In this document: positions 34,061 to 46,457 of the stretch, piece by piece
Position numbering within the stretch: position 1 is the first letter of the stretch
Layout: every line of letters begins with the position of its first letter
Translations under genes and position numbers: made by a program
Assembly (NCBI GenBank): GCA_027405735.1
Contig: JAPEHQ010000001.1
Location: forward strand, 7,006,001-7,070,000
DNA: 64,000 bases
Source of the DNA: Mucor racemosus
Taxonomy: Eukaryota > Mucoromycota > Mucoromycetes > Mucorales > Mucoraceae
Reading direction: 5' to 3'
The notes under the pieces: generated by a model
Told to the model about the DNA's origin: nothing
The model's input: the letters and a program-made list of their open reading frames with translations, nothing else
Database searches by the model: none

Positions 34061-36767
34061 ACGTTTTTTAAGGCTTTTCAGTATTGGGTTAGTTAAGTAG
34101 CTCGAAACAGAAATTTGATAAGCTCATTTTTTTTCGATATCTTAATTTTCTCGTCCTGTATGTTTTTCATTTTTGATTCGAGTGCGGGAGATTCTAAAAT
34201 TAATATATTGATAAAACTCAAAACTAAAGTAAAAAAAAAAGTATAATATGCATATTATATTAGAGTTGATAATGCAAAGATAAGAATGAAATAGTGATCC
34301 ATGACATGGAGAAGAGATTTTGAAGTATTATATGTAACTGAAGGACTTACTTTTTAGATCTTAAACGGTCAAACTTCAGCTATATGGTGTGCCTCAAAAG
34401 AAAGCACTCAAAATATATATTGTATTTTTATTAATTAAATCTCATGTCTCAACAGATATGACAACAAACTGAGTAGTATCCGAATTATGAATCCTGCTTT
34501 CTTTCTGAGTAATGCTCCATATAAGATATCTAAATTGTATCAAAGACTTATTATATACACCTAGCTGTTATGAATCTCGAGCAAAAAAAACAAATCGATT
34601 TTTCCAAATTTACCATATATTGACGAGGGAAGAAATATAATGACACCAAAATTATTATATACAGGTCTGAGAGAATCATTTTGTTTGGGAATAACCTGCT
34701 CGTTTGTTGGTCAAAAAAACCACACAAGCTAATTGATGAGGATATTTATTCTAGTGATTATTACTCTAGTGATTAATACCGAAAATTTACTTAATGATAT
34801 ATATATATTGCAATTCGTCGTATCCATACTACATATCGAAGGATAATAATTTCGATTAAGATCACGTTAGTTTTTTTTTTTCTCTACGCGGTTTGCTTAC
34901 TTTTATGAATCTACTTTTTCTCGAAGTTATAAATATAACAAAGTATATGGAAAGTTCAGTATGCCAATTTTGAAAGAATATTTATTTTCTCTCTCTCAAA
35001 TCACCTTGCATTACAAGCTGCTTAATCTGAAAACCTAGCATATCAAACTCATAACAACTTTTTTAATATTCTAGCACGCATAAACGTTTTTTGAAATTAC
35101 TTGTACATAGTAGCCTGTGCTGCTCAATTGACTTAATACAACAACTAACATGGCCATGGAAAGTCTGTTTCGCATGTGACATAAACTGGTAATCAGGTCT
35201 TTTGCGGACCTTTTCAATGATGTGTTGGTACAAAACTATTGTGCAGTGTTCAAAACGAGCTTTTTCCTTTGCTTTTCAATGACTTCAAAAGGTGATTTAT
35301 CGAAAAATAAGAGTATAGAAATTATTCAAATGAAAAGGTATCGTTCTATTATGAGCCTATAGAGATGTTTTACATACTGGTTGAGTGAGCGTATTAAATG
35401 TGCATGATAATATAATTAGAATGAACATATGGACATTGTGTGAATATAATAGAGTCATGCTTTTATTATTCAATAGTAGCATGATGATAGACGCATGGAA
35501 TGCAACATTATCTGATTTGCAGGCTAAATATCATAAAGTTCTGAATTGGTAATTCGGCAATTCCTAATTCTGATAAATCAAATGGATTTAATAAATCACT
35601 ACATAGACAGCAATCCGGATAAAATAAAAGAATCAAACTTCATTGAACAATACAAAAGACAGATTGTATTAATATATTACACGATGTTATTATGATAGAA
35701 GTTTTAGGGCCAAACAATAAAGAAAACTATGAACACCTTCTTGAAGATTGCATCAAACTGGCAAAGAACATGAAAAGGATAATGAAGTATTCTACGTGGC
35801 CAATTGATTGCTGATAAGACTAAACATATTGTTCTACTCAGTTTGCAAGTCTACACAAATTGTATTTATTTGTAAAAGTTGCAGATGCCTATCTTAAATG
35901 TTATGTGTTTTTCAGAAGTTATTCAATTCGATATCCCTGCGAACGCTAGCTAATTCAATATAGTTCTTTGGCATGTTATATATCTAAGCAGCCTATGTAT
36001 TGAACGACTATTCAACCAACACTGAATACTCAAGTAATAATACTAATTCGGTAGGTGCTTTGACACTCTCTTACATCTCTCTCCCCCCCCCACCCCTCCC
36101 CAACACGACAGTTCTAACTGCAATAACTTTAATATACGCTATTTTTTGTTGTAATCTTCAATAGAGGAGCCAACGTTATTCACAGCTATTAATTTAAAAT
36201 AAATGCTTGTGCTTTTTGCTTACAGCATATCACAAAATGGGTGATTTATGGGCATTTCAAATCAACAAAATCAGAATTTAAGTATAGATTTACAAGATTG
36301 TTTCTATGGGTATATGAAATATTCTTTGCTCCTTTTCAAAAAGCTCGCTGTAACAGAATGATTTATGCTTTGTGTGTTACATACAATTCGTAATGATTCA
36401 TGTTGCAATGGTTACATGTAACTTGCTGGGCTCGCGTGTGTTTCTCTTGGCGTCAACAAATAACGGATAATGAAGATTTAGTATATTATTCTATCAAAAT
36501 AGACTTATTGACAATGCATATTACTCAATTCAAGTAAAAATTAACTGTATTTACTGCATTTCCACGAAAGTGTTTGTGATTATCCAAATTGAGTTGTTGC
36601 AGAAATCATCAAATGAAGCCCCTCCTTTCTCTCTCTCTCAATTAAGCCAATAACATCACTTGAAAGTCTCTATTTTGAGTATTCCATTGAACCGAAAAGC
36701 CGTTCTCTCCTTTTTCCGTAATTCATCAAGTTCATCCTTTTTCGTTATACCATCTAAACATAATAAA
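34061..36767. other. Intergenic, 2.7 kb
   Basis: No intact gene. It holds a short coding-like remnant (35683-35814), a C-rich run at 36082-36104 and a (TC)n tract near 36629-36639 just before the kelch gene. Confidence 0.5.
35683..35814 (+). pseudogene. Short coding-like remnant
   Basis: A 43-codon open stretch with protein-like composition (VLGPNNKENYEHLLEDCIKL followed by AKNMKR) in otherwise frame-poor DNA, ended by TGA. No ATG context, no splice continuation and no recognised family. It may be a fragment of a transposon-borne gene. Confidence 0.25.
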
Positions 36768-38525
36768 ATGATTATACGAAACCGCTATTTTACACTAGTA
36801 TTTGTAATTGTACTATCATCCTATTTGGATTTGGTACAAGCATTGGCTGACGACCAAGTAGAAACTTGCAACCACCCAAGTAATTATTCTGATTTTACGA
36901 TTTTATTGATAAATAATACTATCATAGCTACTGGTGGAAATTCAGTAAGTTTTGCTTTCCTTGTTTAGTTCTTTTGCTTTTGTTTAATGACGTTTTTAAT
37001 AGCAAAATATGGAAGTTTGGCAGCAAGATTTATCAAATGGTTTAAATACTTACCAAAATTGTTGGACAAATCTTTTGGATACTAGTAATCAAGAAGGGTT
37101 GACAAATATATCGACAGAATATCTACCTTATAAGCATGGGATTGGATTTAAAGTATCAGATAATTCATTCGCTGTACAAGGAGGCGATAATGCATCAACT
37201 GTAATGTCAAAATTAGCTTACTTTGATTTAACAACTCACACATGGTCCAGTCGTAAGAACAATATGCCTTATATTTGAATATCTTCTTCAGGGTTATTAA
37301 ATTTAAAAAAATAGCTTTAACACAAGGTAGTGAACCATCTCCAAGAGCTCGTATGTCTGCATCATTAAATGAAACAACTAATATTGCTTGGTTTTATGGA
37401 GGAAGAACAGAATCAACGGAACAACCAAGTGATTATGTAAATAAAAACAATCAGAAAAACAATCAAATTATTAACAGACTTATCAGTTTAATTCATTTTA
37501 CAATTTCAATATACAAACATCAACATGGAATTGGCCCGATACCTACTATTCTGGAGGCCATAGACCCGCAAGATATGGTCATAGCAGCAATTTAATGTAA
37601 GGATGCAACTTTTATCAACAATAAAAACTAGATTATTTATGTTTGTTGGTAGTTCTGAGCGGCTATTCATTATTGGTGGAAAAACGGCTGTTCATTCTGG
37701 TGATTCTAATAGCTGGGTATTGTCATCTGGTGATTTTCAAAGCATATTGATTTATGATACTGCTCACCATCAAGCTATAAGTATGGCAACTATAGGTGAT
37801 ATTCCACCGTCAAGATACAGGTAAGAAACAAGATTTGTTTTGTGTTTATAAAATATTAAAACCAAAGCAGCTTTTCCACTGTGAATGGACTTGATGGGAA
37901 ATCTATCGTTCTATTTGGAGGTCAAAATGCAACTGACACACAAACATTTGATGCTACAAATGATGTTTATATTTTGGATACATGCACCTTGAATTGGTCT
38001 CAACCTGTAATTAGTGGTAAACCTCCAATTGCTCGTGCAGGCCATGAAGCAATTGTTTATGGAAATCAATACATGATTATTATGATGGGAATTCAAAATT
38101 ATGACAGTAATACAGGGCCAATTTATACAGATGAAACAGCGATTCTAGATATGAAATCATGGACTTGGGTTAGTCATATACCTACGACGACTACCATCAC
38201 TACCATTACTACACCCACGTGTAGATTCACATTTCCTGTTGTAATACCAGATACTGATGGTGATGATGGCGATTATAACAACAATAACAATGCTACAGTT
38301 GTATCAAATACAAGTAAATCGCCAACAACAACACAATTAGCTGTTGGGATTACATTTGGTATATTGGGATTTCTATTGTTGAGCACTGGTGCAATTATAT
38401 TTATAATGAGAATTAGGAGAGATGTGGATGCTAAGCAAAATCCAAGATGGATACCAAGTGTATTCAAAAAACGAAATGGTGAAAAATTGCCTTCATCATC
38501 AGTATCATCAACAGCATCCTCTTAA
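36768..38525 (+). CDS. Kelch-repeat single-pass membrane protein, 493 aa, 6 exons
   Basis: Exons 36768-36944, 37003-37252, 37315-37436, 37487-37596, 37653-37820 and 37871-38525; introns of about 50-62 nt, all in phase. The N-terminus is a signal peptide (hydrophobic run through about residue 25, ending near QALA). The lumenal/extracellular part has kelch-type blades with paired glycines and aromatic spacing: IATGGN, WFYGGR, LFIIGGK, VLFGGQ and RAGHEAIVYG. A Thr-rich and Asp/Asn-rich stalk precedes a transmembrane helix (about residues 432-457, VGITFGILGFLLLSTGAIIF), then a basic tail (RIRRD) and a Ser-rich end. Fungal kelch membrane proteins of this plan often act in cell-surface or polarity functions, but no specific role can be assigned. 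The glycine-rich blades make a beta-propeller confident; the ligand is unknown. Confidence 0.85.
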
Positions 38526-38713
38526 CTGTACATAATTCTAATTATTATACCTTTCCCCCTTTCCATTATTAAATATCTATCATATATTCATCATTTCATA
38601 AATTCATAATATTAATAATAATAACCATAACAATAAAGTGATACTACTATAGTTTAATTGCTACACTAACAAAATACCACTTTCTATCAGGTTTGCTTGA
38701 CAACATTAATCAT

Positions 38714-38720
38714 TATAAAA
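38714..38720 (+). promoter_or_regulatory. Putative TATA box of the 38790 gene
   Basis: TATAAAA 76 nt before the ATG, in the 264-nt spacer after the kelch gene. Confidence 0.45.
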
Positions 38721-38789
38721 CGACTATAATATATTGAAACTTTGAATGAGGTTTTTTTTTTTTTAATTTAAAGATATACAGTAGTTAAA

Positions 38790-40181
38790 ATGAGTGAAGC
38801 CTCTACTGGTTATTATAGAGGAACGCCATCACCAGATATAATAGCTGGACTTTCAAACTCACAACAATCACAGCAACAAGAAGAATTGATAGCTGTTCCA
38901 TGGGATGATGATAACTTCTCATTATGTCTTGATACATTTCCTTCGTCTCGCTTGGCTCGAACAAAATACAATCAATATCCTACTACCGCTTCACCACTAA
39001 GAAAGCATTGGGGTTCATCTTCTAGTTTCTCATCCGAAGAAGTAAATATGGATGATAAAGATATTGTACGTGCTTTGAATGACACTCCTCTACCATGTTT
39101 AGTAGACATTGAAGCTAAATCAACTTTTAGTAAAAGAAAGGGCAGAAAACCAACTAGTGTTACTACTCTCACCAAAGTTGCTTCAAATCAAGATATTGTT
39201 GCTGGTGATGTATTCCCATACAAAAATAATGGCAACTTCTTGACTAGAATCGAATCCAAAAAGAAACCTACCAGAATAATTACACAGCAACAGAATATTC
39301 AACACAGTACTAGCAGCAGTATGAATGCAAACAGGATAGAACATATTTCACCATTATCCAACTCATCTATTATTCTTCAAAATGAAAATGACATATTCAA
39401 TCAAGCACCTGTCTCACAAAAACTATCACTAGCTCATAAGGTTTCCGATTCATCAGTTAAAAGTAAATATTCAACTCATAGCGCCATGTCTTTTCTTACT
39501 GCTATTGCTGCTGTACATCGTCAACAACAGTACCATAATCAAAATCAACAAGAACATTTCAATTCCAATGATAGTCAATTTTCTGATAGTCAATACTCTG
39601 ATAGTGGTGAAAGCTGGAAAGTTGTGCAAAGGAAATACAGTACCTCGGCAATTGTCGTAATGCCATCTACACCTCCAATATCTCATCGCACTGCTGTACG
39701 TAAACAGTATCAAGTAGCTTTATCCAGGAGTCATTCATCTTTAACATACAAACACCAGCAAGATAATCATGTATCAATCAAGTCTGCTAACTCGCCATTT
39801 TTAAGCAACAAGCAGTTTGGCGAAAAACATTCCGCATTGCAATATAGTAATAGTCTTGGTTCTTCCGTTGACTTCTATACTCCACGGGCATCCCCTGCAT
39901 CTTCGATTATCACTCGTGGTGGTAATGAGTCTATTACTTCTTATCGATCTATCGCTGTGCCCAAAAATGCTGACAAACTTGTACTTTACTCGGAAGTTGA
40001 AGCATCATCACATTATACCCCGTCTATTGTAAAAAATCGGGATTCTACTTACTCGCAGGTATTTGATCCAGCTTATAATGGTAAGAGAAAGAAAAGCCAT
40101 CGCAAGGGGGTTTCAGCTAGCATCTTTACAAAGTTAATGAAGAATTTAAAGCAGCATTTTATCAAACCTGCCAATAAGTAA
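38790..40181 (+). CDS. Uncharacterised Ser/Gln-rich protein, 463 aa, single exon
   Basis: Unrecognised but likely real: an uninterrupted 463-codon frame with an ATG downstream of a TATAAAA, following the kelch gene by 264 nt on the same strand. Low-complexity and disordered, rich in Ser, Gln and Asn. Short basic patches (KRKGRKPTS near residue 115; KRKKSHRKG near the C-terminus) could be nuclear-localisation or membrane-contact signals. The C-terminal helix IFTKLMKNLKQHFIKP is amphipathic and basic. Repeated Ser-Asp units (DSQFSDSQYSDSGES) suit kinase targets. No membrane segment or catalytic motif. A cell-polarity or regulatory adaptor is possible but not claimed. Confidence 0.7.
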   Translation: MSEASTGYYRGTPSPDIIAGLSNSQQSQQQEELIAVPWDDDNFSLCLDTFPSSRLARTKYNQYPTTASPLRKHWGSSSSFSSEEVNMDDKDIVRALNDTPLPCLVDIEAKSTFSKRKGRKPTSVTTLTKVASNQDIVAGDVFPYKNNGNFLTRIESKKKPTRIITQQQNIQHSTSSSMNANRIEHISPLSNSSIILQNENDIFNQAPVSQKLSLAHKVSDSSVKSKYSTHSAMSFLTAIAAVHRQQQYHNQNQQEHFNSNDSQFSDSQYSDSGESWKVVQRKYSTSAIVVMPSTPPISHRTAVRKQYQVALSRSHSSLTYKHQQDNHVSIKSANSPFLSNKQFGEKHSALQYSNSLGSSVDFYTPRASPASSIITRGGNESITSYRSIAVPKNADKLVLYSEVEASSHYTPSIVKNRDSTYSQVFDPAYNGKRKKSHRKGVSASIFTKLMKNLKQHFIKPANK

Positions 40182-41350
40182 TCATAGTTTATCAGTTATT
40201 ATCTTTTTCTATAATAATAAAGTAATATCGTATAATAGTATCAAAATTTTATCTCAGTTTTCTGTGCTTACGTAGGTTGATATGTTAAACTAATCAATAG
40301 ACGTATGCATATCATACCGGATTTTTAGAACCATCTCAACTAAAGACGGTATAAGGCATCCAGGATCTATAAAAACGTGTGATTCTTTATGATATACACA
40401 TATGTAACTAAGATGAGTTTCTTTTCTAGTTTTTAATTTGCCGAACTAAAAAGTGGGCATTGTTTAATGTTTATGCAGTTTATGCATATAATATTAGGTG
40501 GCGTTGAGATAGAGGCGTTAACAAGCCAAGCTTTTATGAAGGAAGGAAACAGATATTTTCACTAATGTTCAATATCAGATTTAACATTTACATATTTATA
40601 TGAATTATGCAACTGAAACTAGTTCATGCCATTGTTGTTGAAACATCATGTAATGATTCACATTACATGAAGCATTTATTCGTTTTTGTTTGGCAATACT
40701 ACAGATCATCGTTCAATATGACTGAATACTAATGAATCAGAGAAACCACAACTGGTAAAAAACTGATACCCAATGTACATCGAGGTCAAGATTGATGAAA
40801 GGTGGTGCATTTACTGTGCAGTGGAAATTGCAAAGTTTGGATGATGGATAGAAATTACAGGACCAAGATGTTGAATTTGCCTCAGGATTTTTAAAAGGGT
40901 TTAAAAGCATACTTCATTAAACTTACTTAGATGTGAAATACACACCATATGCTATTATTAGTATCATCTTGTTTTTATTTAATTGCTTCATTATTAAAAA
41001 TTAAGCTTTTCATAGCTTATAACAATGACAATGGGATGCTTCTGATTCTAGATTGACATTTATCATAAAGCGAGCTGATGATACGTTTGATACTACTGTA
41101 GATAAAACCAGTCAATTTAATTTATAGAATTAGAATGCAAATACCGAGGAACCATTTATAAATAATAATTAAGTTGGTTCTGGTAAAGCATTATTGAATA
41201 AATTAACTTGGGACGACAAAGAGGGTAAAAAGGAGGCAATAGGTTCCAGGTTCCAGCGATGGTCATGTTTATGTTTATGGTGATATTGGAAACGTAAGAT
41301 TAAAAATTAATGTAAATTGCCTCTAGCACAATAATCATAACGTAACACTA
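40182..41350. other. Intergenic, 1.2 kb
   Basis: No intact gene. Short protein-like runs near 40790-40920 and 41050-41290 are broken by stops; they may be very old gene debris. Confidence 0.45.
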
Positions 41351-41846
41351 CAGTCGTGATTCGATTTAGTGGACTCATAAATAACGGATTTTCGATTTAA
41401 TGGACAGTTTGAAATCTCCCGTTTTTTTTTTAATAATTTTACTGCCTAAATCCACTGAATCGATTCAGTGGATAGTGGACAATTTCGTTTCTACCAGTCC
41501 ACTATATTAGTAAAATATAAATACTATTGGATAAAACTGTATTTAGCCGGCAATAGTTTGATCTGGTAGCCATGAAATTAGAAGAAATATGGAGAGTAAC
41601 TAAATCACGTGCCTAATTTACCTCAGTCTTTTATTAAATTTCTTGTTATCCACTGTTCAATTCAGTTGCTCGAATATGAAAAGTTTTTATTAAAAATACT
41701 GTTTAATACTATAAACTAATAACGCCTTTTTATTCTCATTTTTTGATCCAGCATTACGGAAAATGATTTATTCGATTTAGTGGAAAATTCGATTTAGTGG
41801 ACACTTTTCTCCCTCCCAACGATTCCACTAAATCGAATCACGACTG
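41351..41846. mobile_element. TA-flanked MITE (Tc1/mariner-pogo type), complete copy, 496 bp
   Basis: Begins CAGTCGTGATTCGATTTAGT and ends with its reverse complement (the match runs 23 bp, to GGA), and sits between TA dinucleotides (41349-41350 and 41847-41848), the target duplication of the Tc1/mariner superfamily. No coding capacity. The TTCGATTTAGTGGA motif recurs inside near both ends, and a perfect 24-bp palindrome lies at 41450-41473. A second, inverted and truncated copy is at 62510-62968. Confidence 0.88.
41450..41473. repeat. Perfect 24-bp palindrome inside the MITE
   Basis: ATCCACTGAATC followed by GATTCAGTGGAT; preserved without change in the second MITE copy near 62890-62915. 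Confidence 0.9.
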
Positions 41847-42894
41847 TATATCATCATCAAATAAACTATCACACAATATTAATATGTATAAATATTTACA
41901 GTAATAAGCTCGAATCAAGTGGGTACAGCACTGTCAATTCTTGAAAAAGTTCTCAAGTATTATAAAATCTCTTATTTTTAAGACTTACAAGGCTTATAAG
42001 CGGAATATTAATTTCAAAAATTATTCTTGTCCCAGATCATCAATTTTGATATTTTTTAAATTTTTTTTTCTGATTTTGCAAATCTAGAGTGAATTATACT
42101 ACCAATCATAAAAAAAAATATACACATATGCAAAATTTAGCGCTCTATTTGATGAATAAAAAATAACAAACATTTTTATTGCAAAATATTACATGAAAAT
42201 CCTTTAATCAAAAAACCGTTTTTGGGTCAAAAATGCTAAGTTTTATTACTTAACATTTAATATTAAGCTTTCATAAAATGTGTATTACTCATAGCTACAT
42301 TTTTCTCTAACAATGTAGTATATTTAAACGCCGATTTTGGTATCAAAATTTGATTTTTCTTTTTTTTGATCAAAATCATGAGTGTTGGTAAGGATGAAAT
42401 GAGCCCCGAAAATGTCCGCTACAAAATCTGAATTTTCAGACAGTACATGGTTAAATATAAGAAAAGTAAGAAAAAAAACGCTTTTTTTATTTTAAGCTTA
42501 GATATACCATAGTATAATAAGACTTAGCCATTCAAGATTGTTATGCTCAATTACGGCGTCGCTCTACGGGCTCGTTTTTTCAGTTTTTCAATGAATGTAT
42601 GATATGACAGATCGTTTTTATAGTAGAAGATTTTATGTTGTTTCTATTATTTATAGTAACAGATATTGACTATTTTACTTAGTTTGTAGTTCAAACGCTG
42701 TTGTAATGATGTTTTTACATTGGCTGAAATGTGCAATTTAGCAGGGTTTTAAATGCGCTAAATAATGTAAAGCCTTGAAAATCCTTTTATACGTGTGTTG
42801 TTTCTCTCCTTTTGCTTTCATATTCTAAGGACATATTCACCGTTTGATAAGGCATATCAGACTATCAAGCTGGTGTTCTCTTCTTGTATATGAA
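41847..42894. other. Intergenic, 1.05 kb
   Basis: AT-rich with several T runs. Some short words resemble 22.0-22.5 kb but no clear repeat boundary is seen. No gene. Confidence 0.4.
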
Positions 42895-43790
42895 TACGCA
42901 TTTTAACATAAGGGACTAATGTTTTTAATATAGGTAGCAGTCTATATTAGAGACTGATGTTTTTATTTAACCGCATTTTTGGATCAAATATCATTATTTT
43001 TTACTACTGTATTGTTGGACGTACTTCTTGATTACCAGATCAAATCGAAGGCAATAATGATATTTATATCTACTCAATGAAAAGCTACAACTGGTTACAA
43101 ACCCAAGAAATGTCCCAAAAAAGTGATAAAATTCTAAATGATATAGAAACAAAAAAAAAAGATTAATCTAATGTCTTGTATAATAACCATAGTTATGATC
43201 GTAGTAGCTCTACTTGAAAGCAAATCATTTTACAGCTGACACTCGTAAACTAAAATAGTAAGTTTATTAAACAAGGTTAATTTGTTTAAATTTTATGCGT
43301 GATAAAGTAACATCTATAACCTTGGATTTGTTGGCTTGCATATAAATTTAAGAAATAAGCGTTATTCAAGTTTATGCTCGAGCAAAAATCGTCGTTGCTG
43401 TAAACATTGTAGCTATAAACATATTTACAAATGATAATAATCGTAAATATACTGGCTGTTGCACGTATTGCTCTATATCAACAATGTATTGAACTGTATT
43501 GTCTATAATGTATATTAATAAAAGCAAATTTAATTTAAAAATCCATTCCAGTAGAAAATGCAATGGAATTTTGATAACGGCAGGATGCTCATATGCAAAC
43601 CAATTTGTGCCCATACGATCAGCTCATTATGCTCATGGTCAGATTTTATTATTATGTGCAATTCTACTATTATGCACATATGGGATTAACGCCATGCACA
43701 CGGACAGAAGACAGAATCTATGATTCTGCACATACAGGCTTTTTGTTGTTGTGCTCGTGTGCAATTTCTTTTATTGTGCCCATGTGCATG
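42895..43790 (+). repeat. Dispersed repeat R3, copy 1
   Basis: Matches the reverse complement of about 62975-63605. Landmarks in order: AGGGACTAATGTTTTTAATA, GATTACCAGATCAAAT, TATAGAAACAAAAAAAAAAG, a GTATTGTCTATAAT block, CCATTCCAGTAGAAAATGCA, and TGTGCAATTCTACTATTATG. No terminal inverted repeat or target duplication was identified. Short open frames on both strands overlap but share no coding constraint visible between the copies. Confidence 0.75.
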
Positions 43791-44140
43791 TTGTCATCTT
43801 TTTAACCATATTAAGTGGGTACAACAGCTCAGATTATAGTGTGCAGCCCACTTGGACACAACGAAATCATCTTGTGTAGCACAGGTCGGTCGTAGTGCCA
43901 TGTAAGATTGGAAATTGGAAGTTATTATGATCGAAATTTGCTGCAATAGGGTCTTCATTGTCGAGATTTTACGATTGTAAAAAAGTAGGTTTTCGATGGG
44001 CCTCAGATGCTTTTCAAAAGATTTCGCCCAATATTGAGCCAAAGTACGTCAATTCTTCAAAAAAGATGTATCTTAACTCTATTAAGCCATTGATATCTCT
44101 CGGAAAATAGATACATTAATATCAGAATATAAGTGCACTG

Positions 44141-44545
44141 TGTAATAGATCCACTGGTTATCAATCTGGAGATATAACTAGCATGGAGTATTATACTACT
44201 GTATTATGAACAACATTAATTTTATGATTGGGAAGATAGAGAGGATGGTGTTACTACTAATTATAATTGCTATTACTAGTATATGATTATTTAATACCTG
44301 TAATTAATTATATGGAATTATATAGCAATTGGTTATAAGTAACAATGGTAAATAAATAATTACTGTATATATGCATTTATTTGGATTGTGGTTATAAATA
44401 TATAAAAGGAAGAAAAGAACAGATAAATTCATTAATGTTCATATCATTTATCTGTATTGATTTTTGATACTTATATGAATTAGGAGCATTATGTAATATT
44501 TGATTTTGAACTTAATAAAGGAATGTAATGGATCAAATCATTATT
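44141..44545 (+). mobile_element. Putative solo LTR (405 bp)
   Basis: Insertion into R1, flanked by CACTG at 44136-44140 and 44546-44550; R1 copy a has a single CACTG at the same point followed by aligned sequence, so the 5-bp repeat looks like a target duplication. It starts with TG and holds a TATAAATATATAAAAGG promoter-like core at about 44393-44409, both LTR-like. The 3' end reads ATT, not the usual CA, so retroelement identity is uncertain; another insertion type is possible. Confidence 0.45.
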
Positions 44546-44557
44546 CACTGGCCAGAC

Positions 44558-44920
44558 TAGGAATGGGCTTCGATTCGAGTTTGAATCGAGTTTTAACGGA
44601 AACGGCCATTCGATTCGAGTTGGAAAACGGCCCGTTCTTTTGTAACCCAGATAAAAAACGGGGTGGGAGCAAGTATTGGTTTGCCTTAAGGAGGCTGTTA
44701 ATAGCAATCTTGTCAAGTTAATATGGGATTATGAATCGATAATAGCATATTTGACAGTTTCACAACTTGAAGTATTTTTTCAATCCTGTTTTCGAGCTTA
44801 GCTAACAAAAAAAGAAAAGAAGAAACTCGAATACCCTCATTCGAGTTTGCATAAAAAACGGCCCGTTAAAGCAGTCAAACTCGGTTAACCGTAATACGAT
44901 GCGTTGTTTGTGAAATCCTA
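44558..44920. mobile_element. Non-autonomous hAT element (MITE, 363 bp)
   Basis: Flanked by exact 8-bp direct repeats GGCCAGAC (44550-44557 and 44921-44928). The ends begin TAGGAATGGG on the left and TAGGATTTCA reading inward from the right. The interior has subterminal TTCGATTCGAGTT and CTCATTCGAGTTTG motifs and paired ACGGCCCGTT strings, recalling the CTCGA arrays of the 6.35-kb hAT. The start (TAGGAATGGG versus TAGGATTGG) suggests it could be moved by a related transposase (inference). Confidence 0.78.
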
Positions 44921-46457
44921 GGCCAGACATTGACCAAAATTGAGTATTAAAAATTGAGTTGTACCTAAATTGAGGAGTTATCAATTTTTGTCTTCCCATG
45001 ATAGATCCAACTCGAAGCTATTTTGAATTTTTTGTTCCAGCGAAAAATATAGATTTTTCATCGAGATAATCAAGATAATATTTCTTATCACAGCTTAAAC
45101 TCTATAGTAACGGGGTTTCAAAATTGATATGAAAAAATGAACGAAAAATGATTCAAAAAAACAAAATCGTTTAATGGCTTATGAATTACAAAGTAAGTCG
45201 ACCTAGCGTACTAAGTGGTTTTTGTACTGTTTTAAATTTTGCATCCATCTAAATAAAAATCAAAAAAATATCCTACATTAAATTTGTCGTAAAATGCAAT
45301 TGAAATTTTGGGGGGTTTTTTGAAGATACACATCAATTTTCATAAGCATATTTAAAATATAACTAATTGAAATAATGCGCAAAAACATTATCTATCGATC
45401 GAGCTATTGAAATATCTTTTAGCTGCATTTTTCGTAGAGAAAGCAAGATTTTTGTCCAAATTTTTTTCAGATTCAGAATTTGGGATGAGGGTATATAGGG
45501 GAAAAATGGAAGCTTGAAATAGAGGTACCTTTTTGTACACATTTTTGAAGATATCTCCACGAAAAATCAATATTTTTAAAAACTCTAAATTGGTTCTGAG
45601 AGAGTTCAACGAGCTTAATGACATGAATGTAAAAAAAAATGCTGCTCAATTTAAACGATATTCTGAAACATACTACAGAAATGTCAAAAAAACGAAAAAA
45701 AATAAAGGTGCTCAAAATTTTTTTATACTAAAATATGTTATAAAGCAAGTCAAAACAAGTAAGTTTTATTATTAAAAAGTGTTAGTATAGCTTAATTTTT
45801 TGTAGAGATATGAAGCCTCAAAGTTTTCAATCCTTTAGCAGTGAAATACGCGTGAAAATTTGAAACATTAGCGCTGAAAAATTAATACCAACTGTAAAAA
45901 GTAGGATATTTCCGGATACTTGTTTTTGGATTAAAGCTGAACATCTCAGGTACATTGGCATATATTGTTTTCTTGCCGTTATCTAGTGAAAAAAAAAGTT
46001 GAGCAGGAATGAAAACTCGGGCCCAGTTTTTAAGGAAAAAGCAGAGAGTTTTACCTGGTTTCGCGTTTTCTATAAGGTACAAACTATCTTCAGCAGCAGG
46101 TAGCATAATACGGCCAGTTCATATACATATACAGTTTTCTGTGTCTTAGATACATCTTAAAACTTTTTTGGTAGTGGCGATCATAAGGGATATAGCATGC
46201 TCTGATTTCAGAACACTACCAACTTTGAAGATCCATTAAAAAATAATATGAGCTTCAAAAAGGCTAACAGAAGGCATCATTTTCTGCAAATTATCTAATC
46301 AATTGAAATAGCAATGTTTCAAACGTAAGATTTTCCCGTTATTTACCCATCATGGGTTTTTCAATTCCGAGTAATAGGTATCATGAGGGAAAAAAAAAAT
46401 GTTTCTACAATTTTCTTTATTCTTCTTTTACTTTTTTTATGATTTGAAAAAAAAAAA

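Larger units (their letters stand above)
44045..46140 (+). repeat. R1 copy d, carrying two nested insertions
   Basis: Opens with TCTTCAAAAAAGATGTATCT (compare copy a near 307), is interrupted at 44141-44545 by a putative solo LTR and at 44558-44920 by a hAT MITE, then continues without a break to about 46140. The hAT and Crypton target positions used in copies a and c are unoccupied here. Confidence 0.78.

Noticed and set aside
43372..44042. Several 70-80-codon frames in R3 and its flank
   Set aside because: Frames are not conserved between the two R3 copies.
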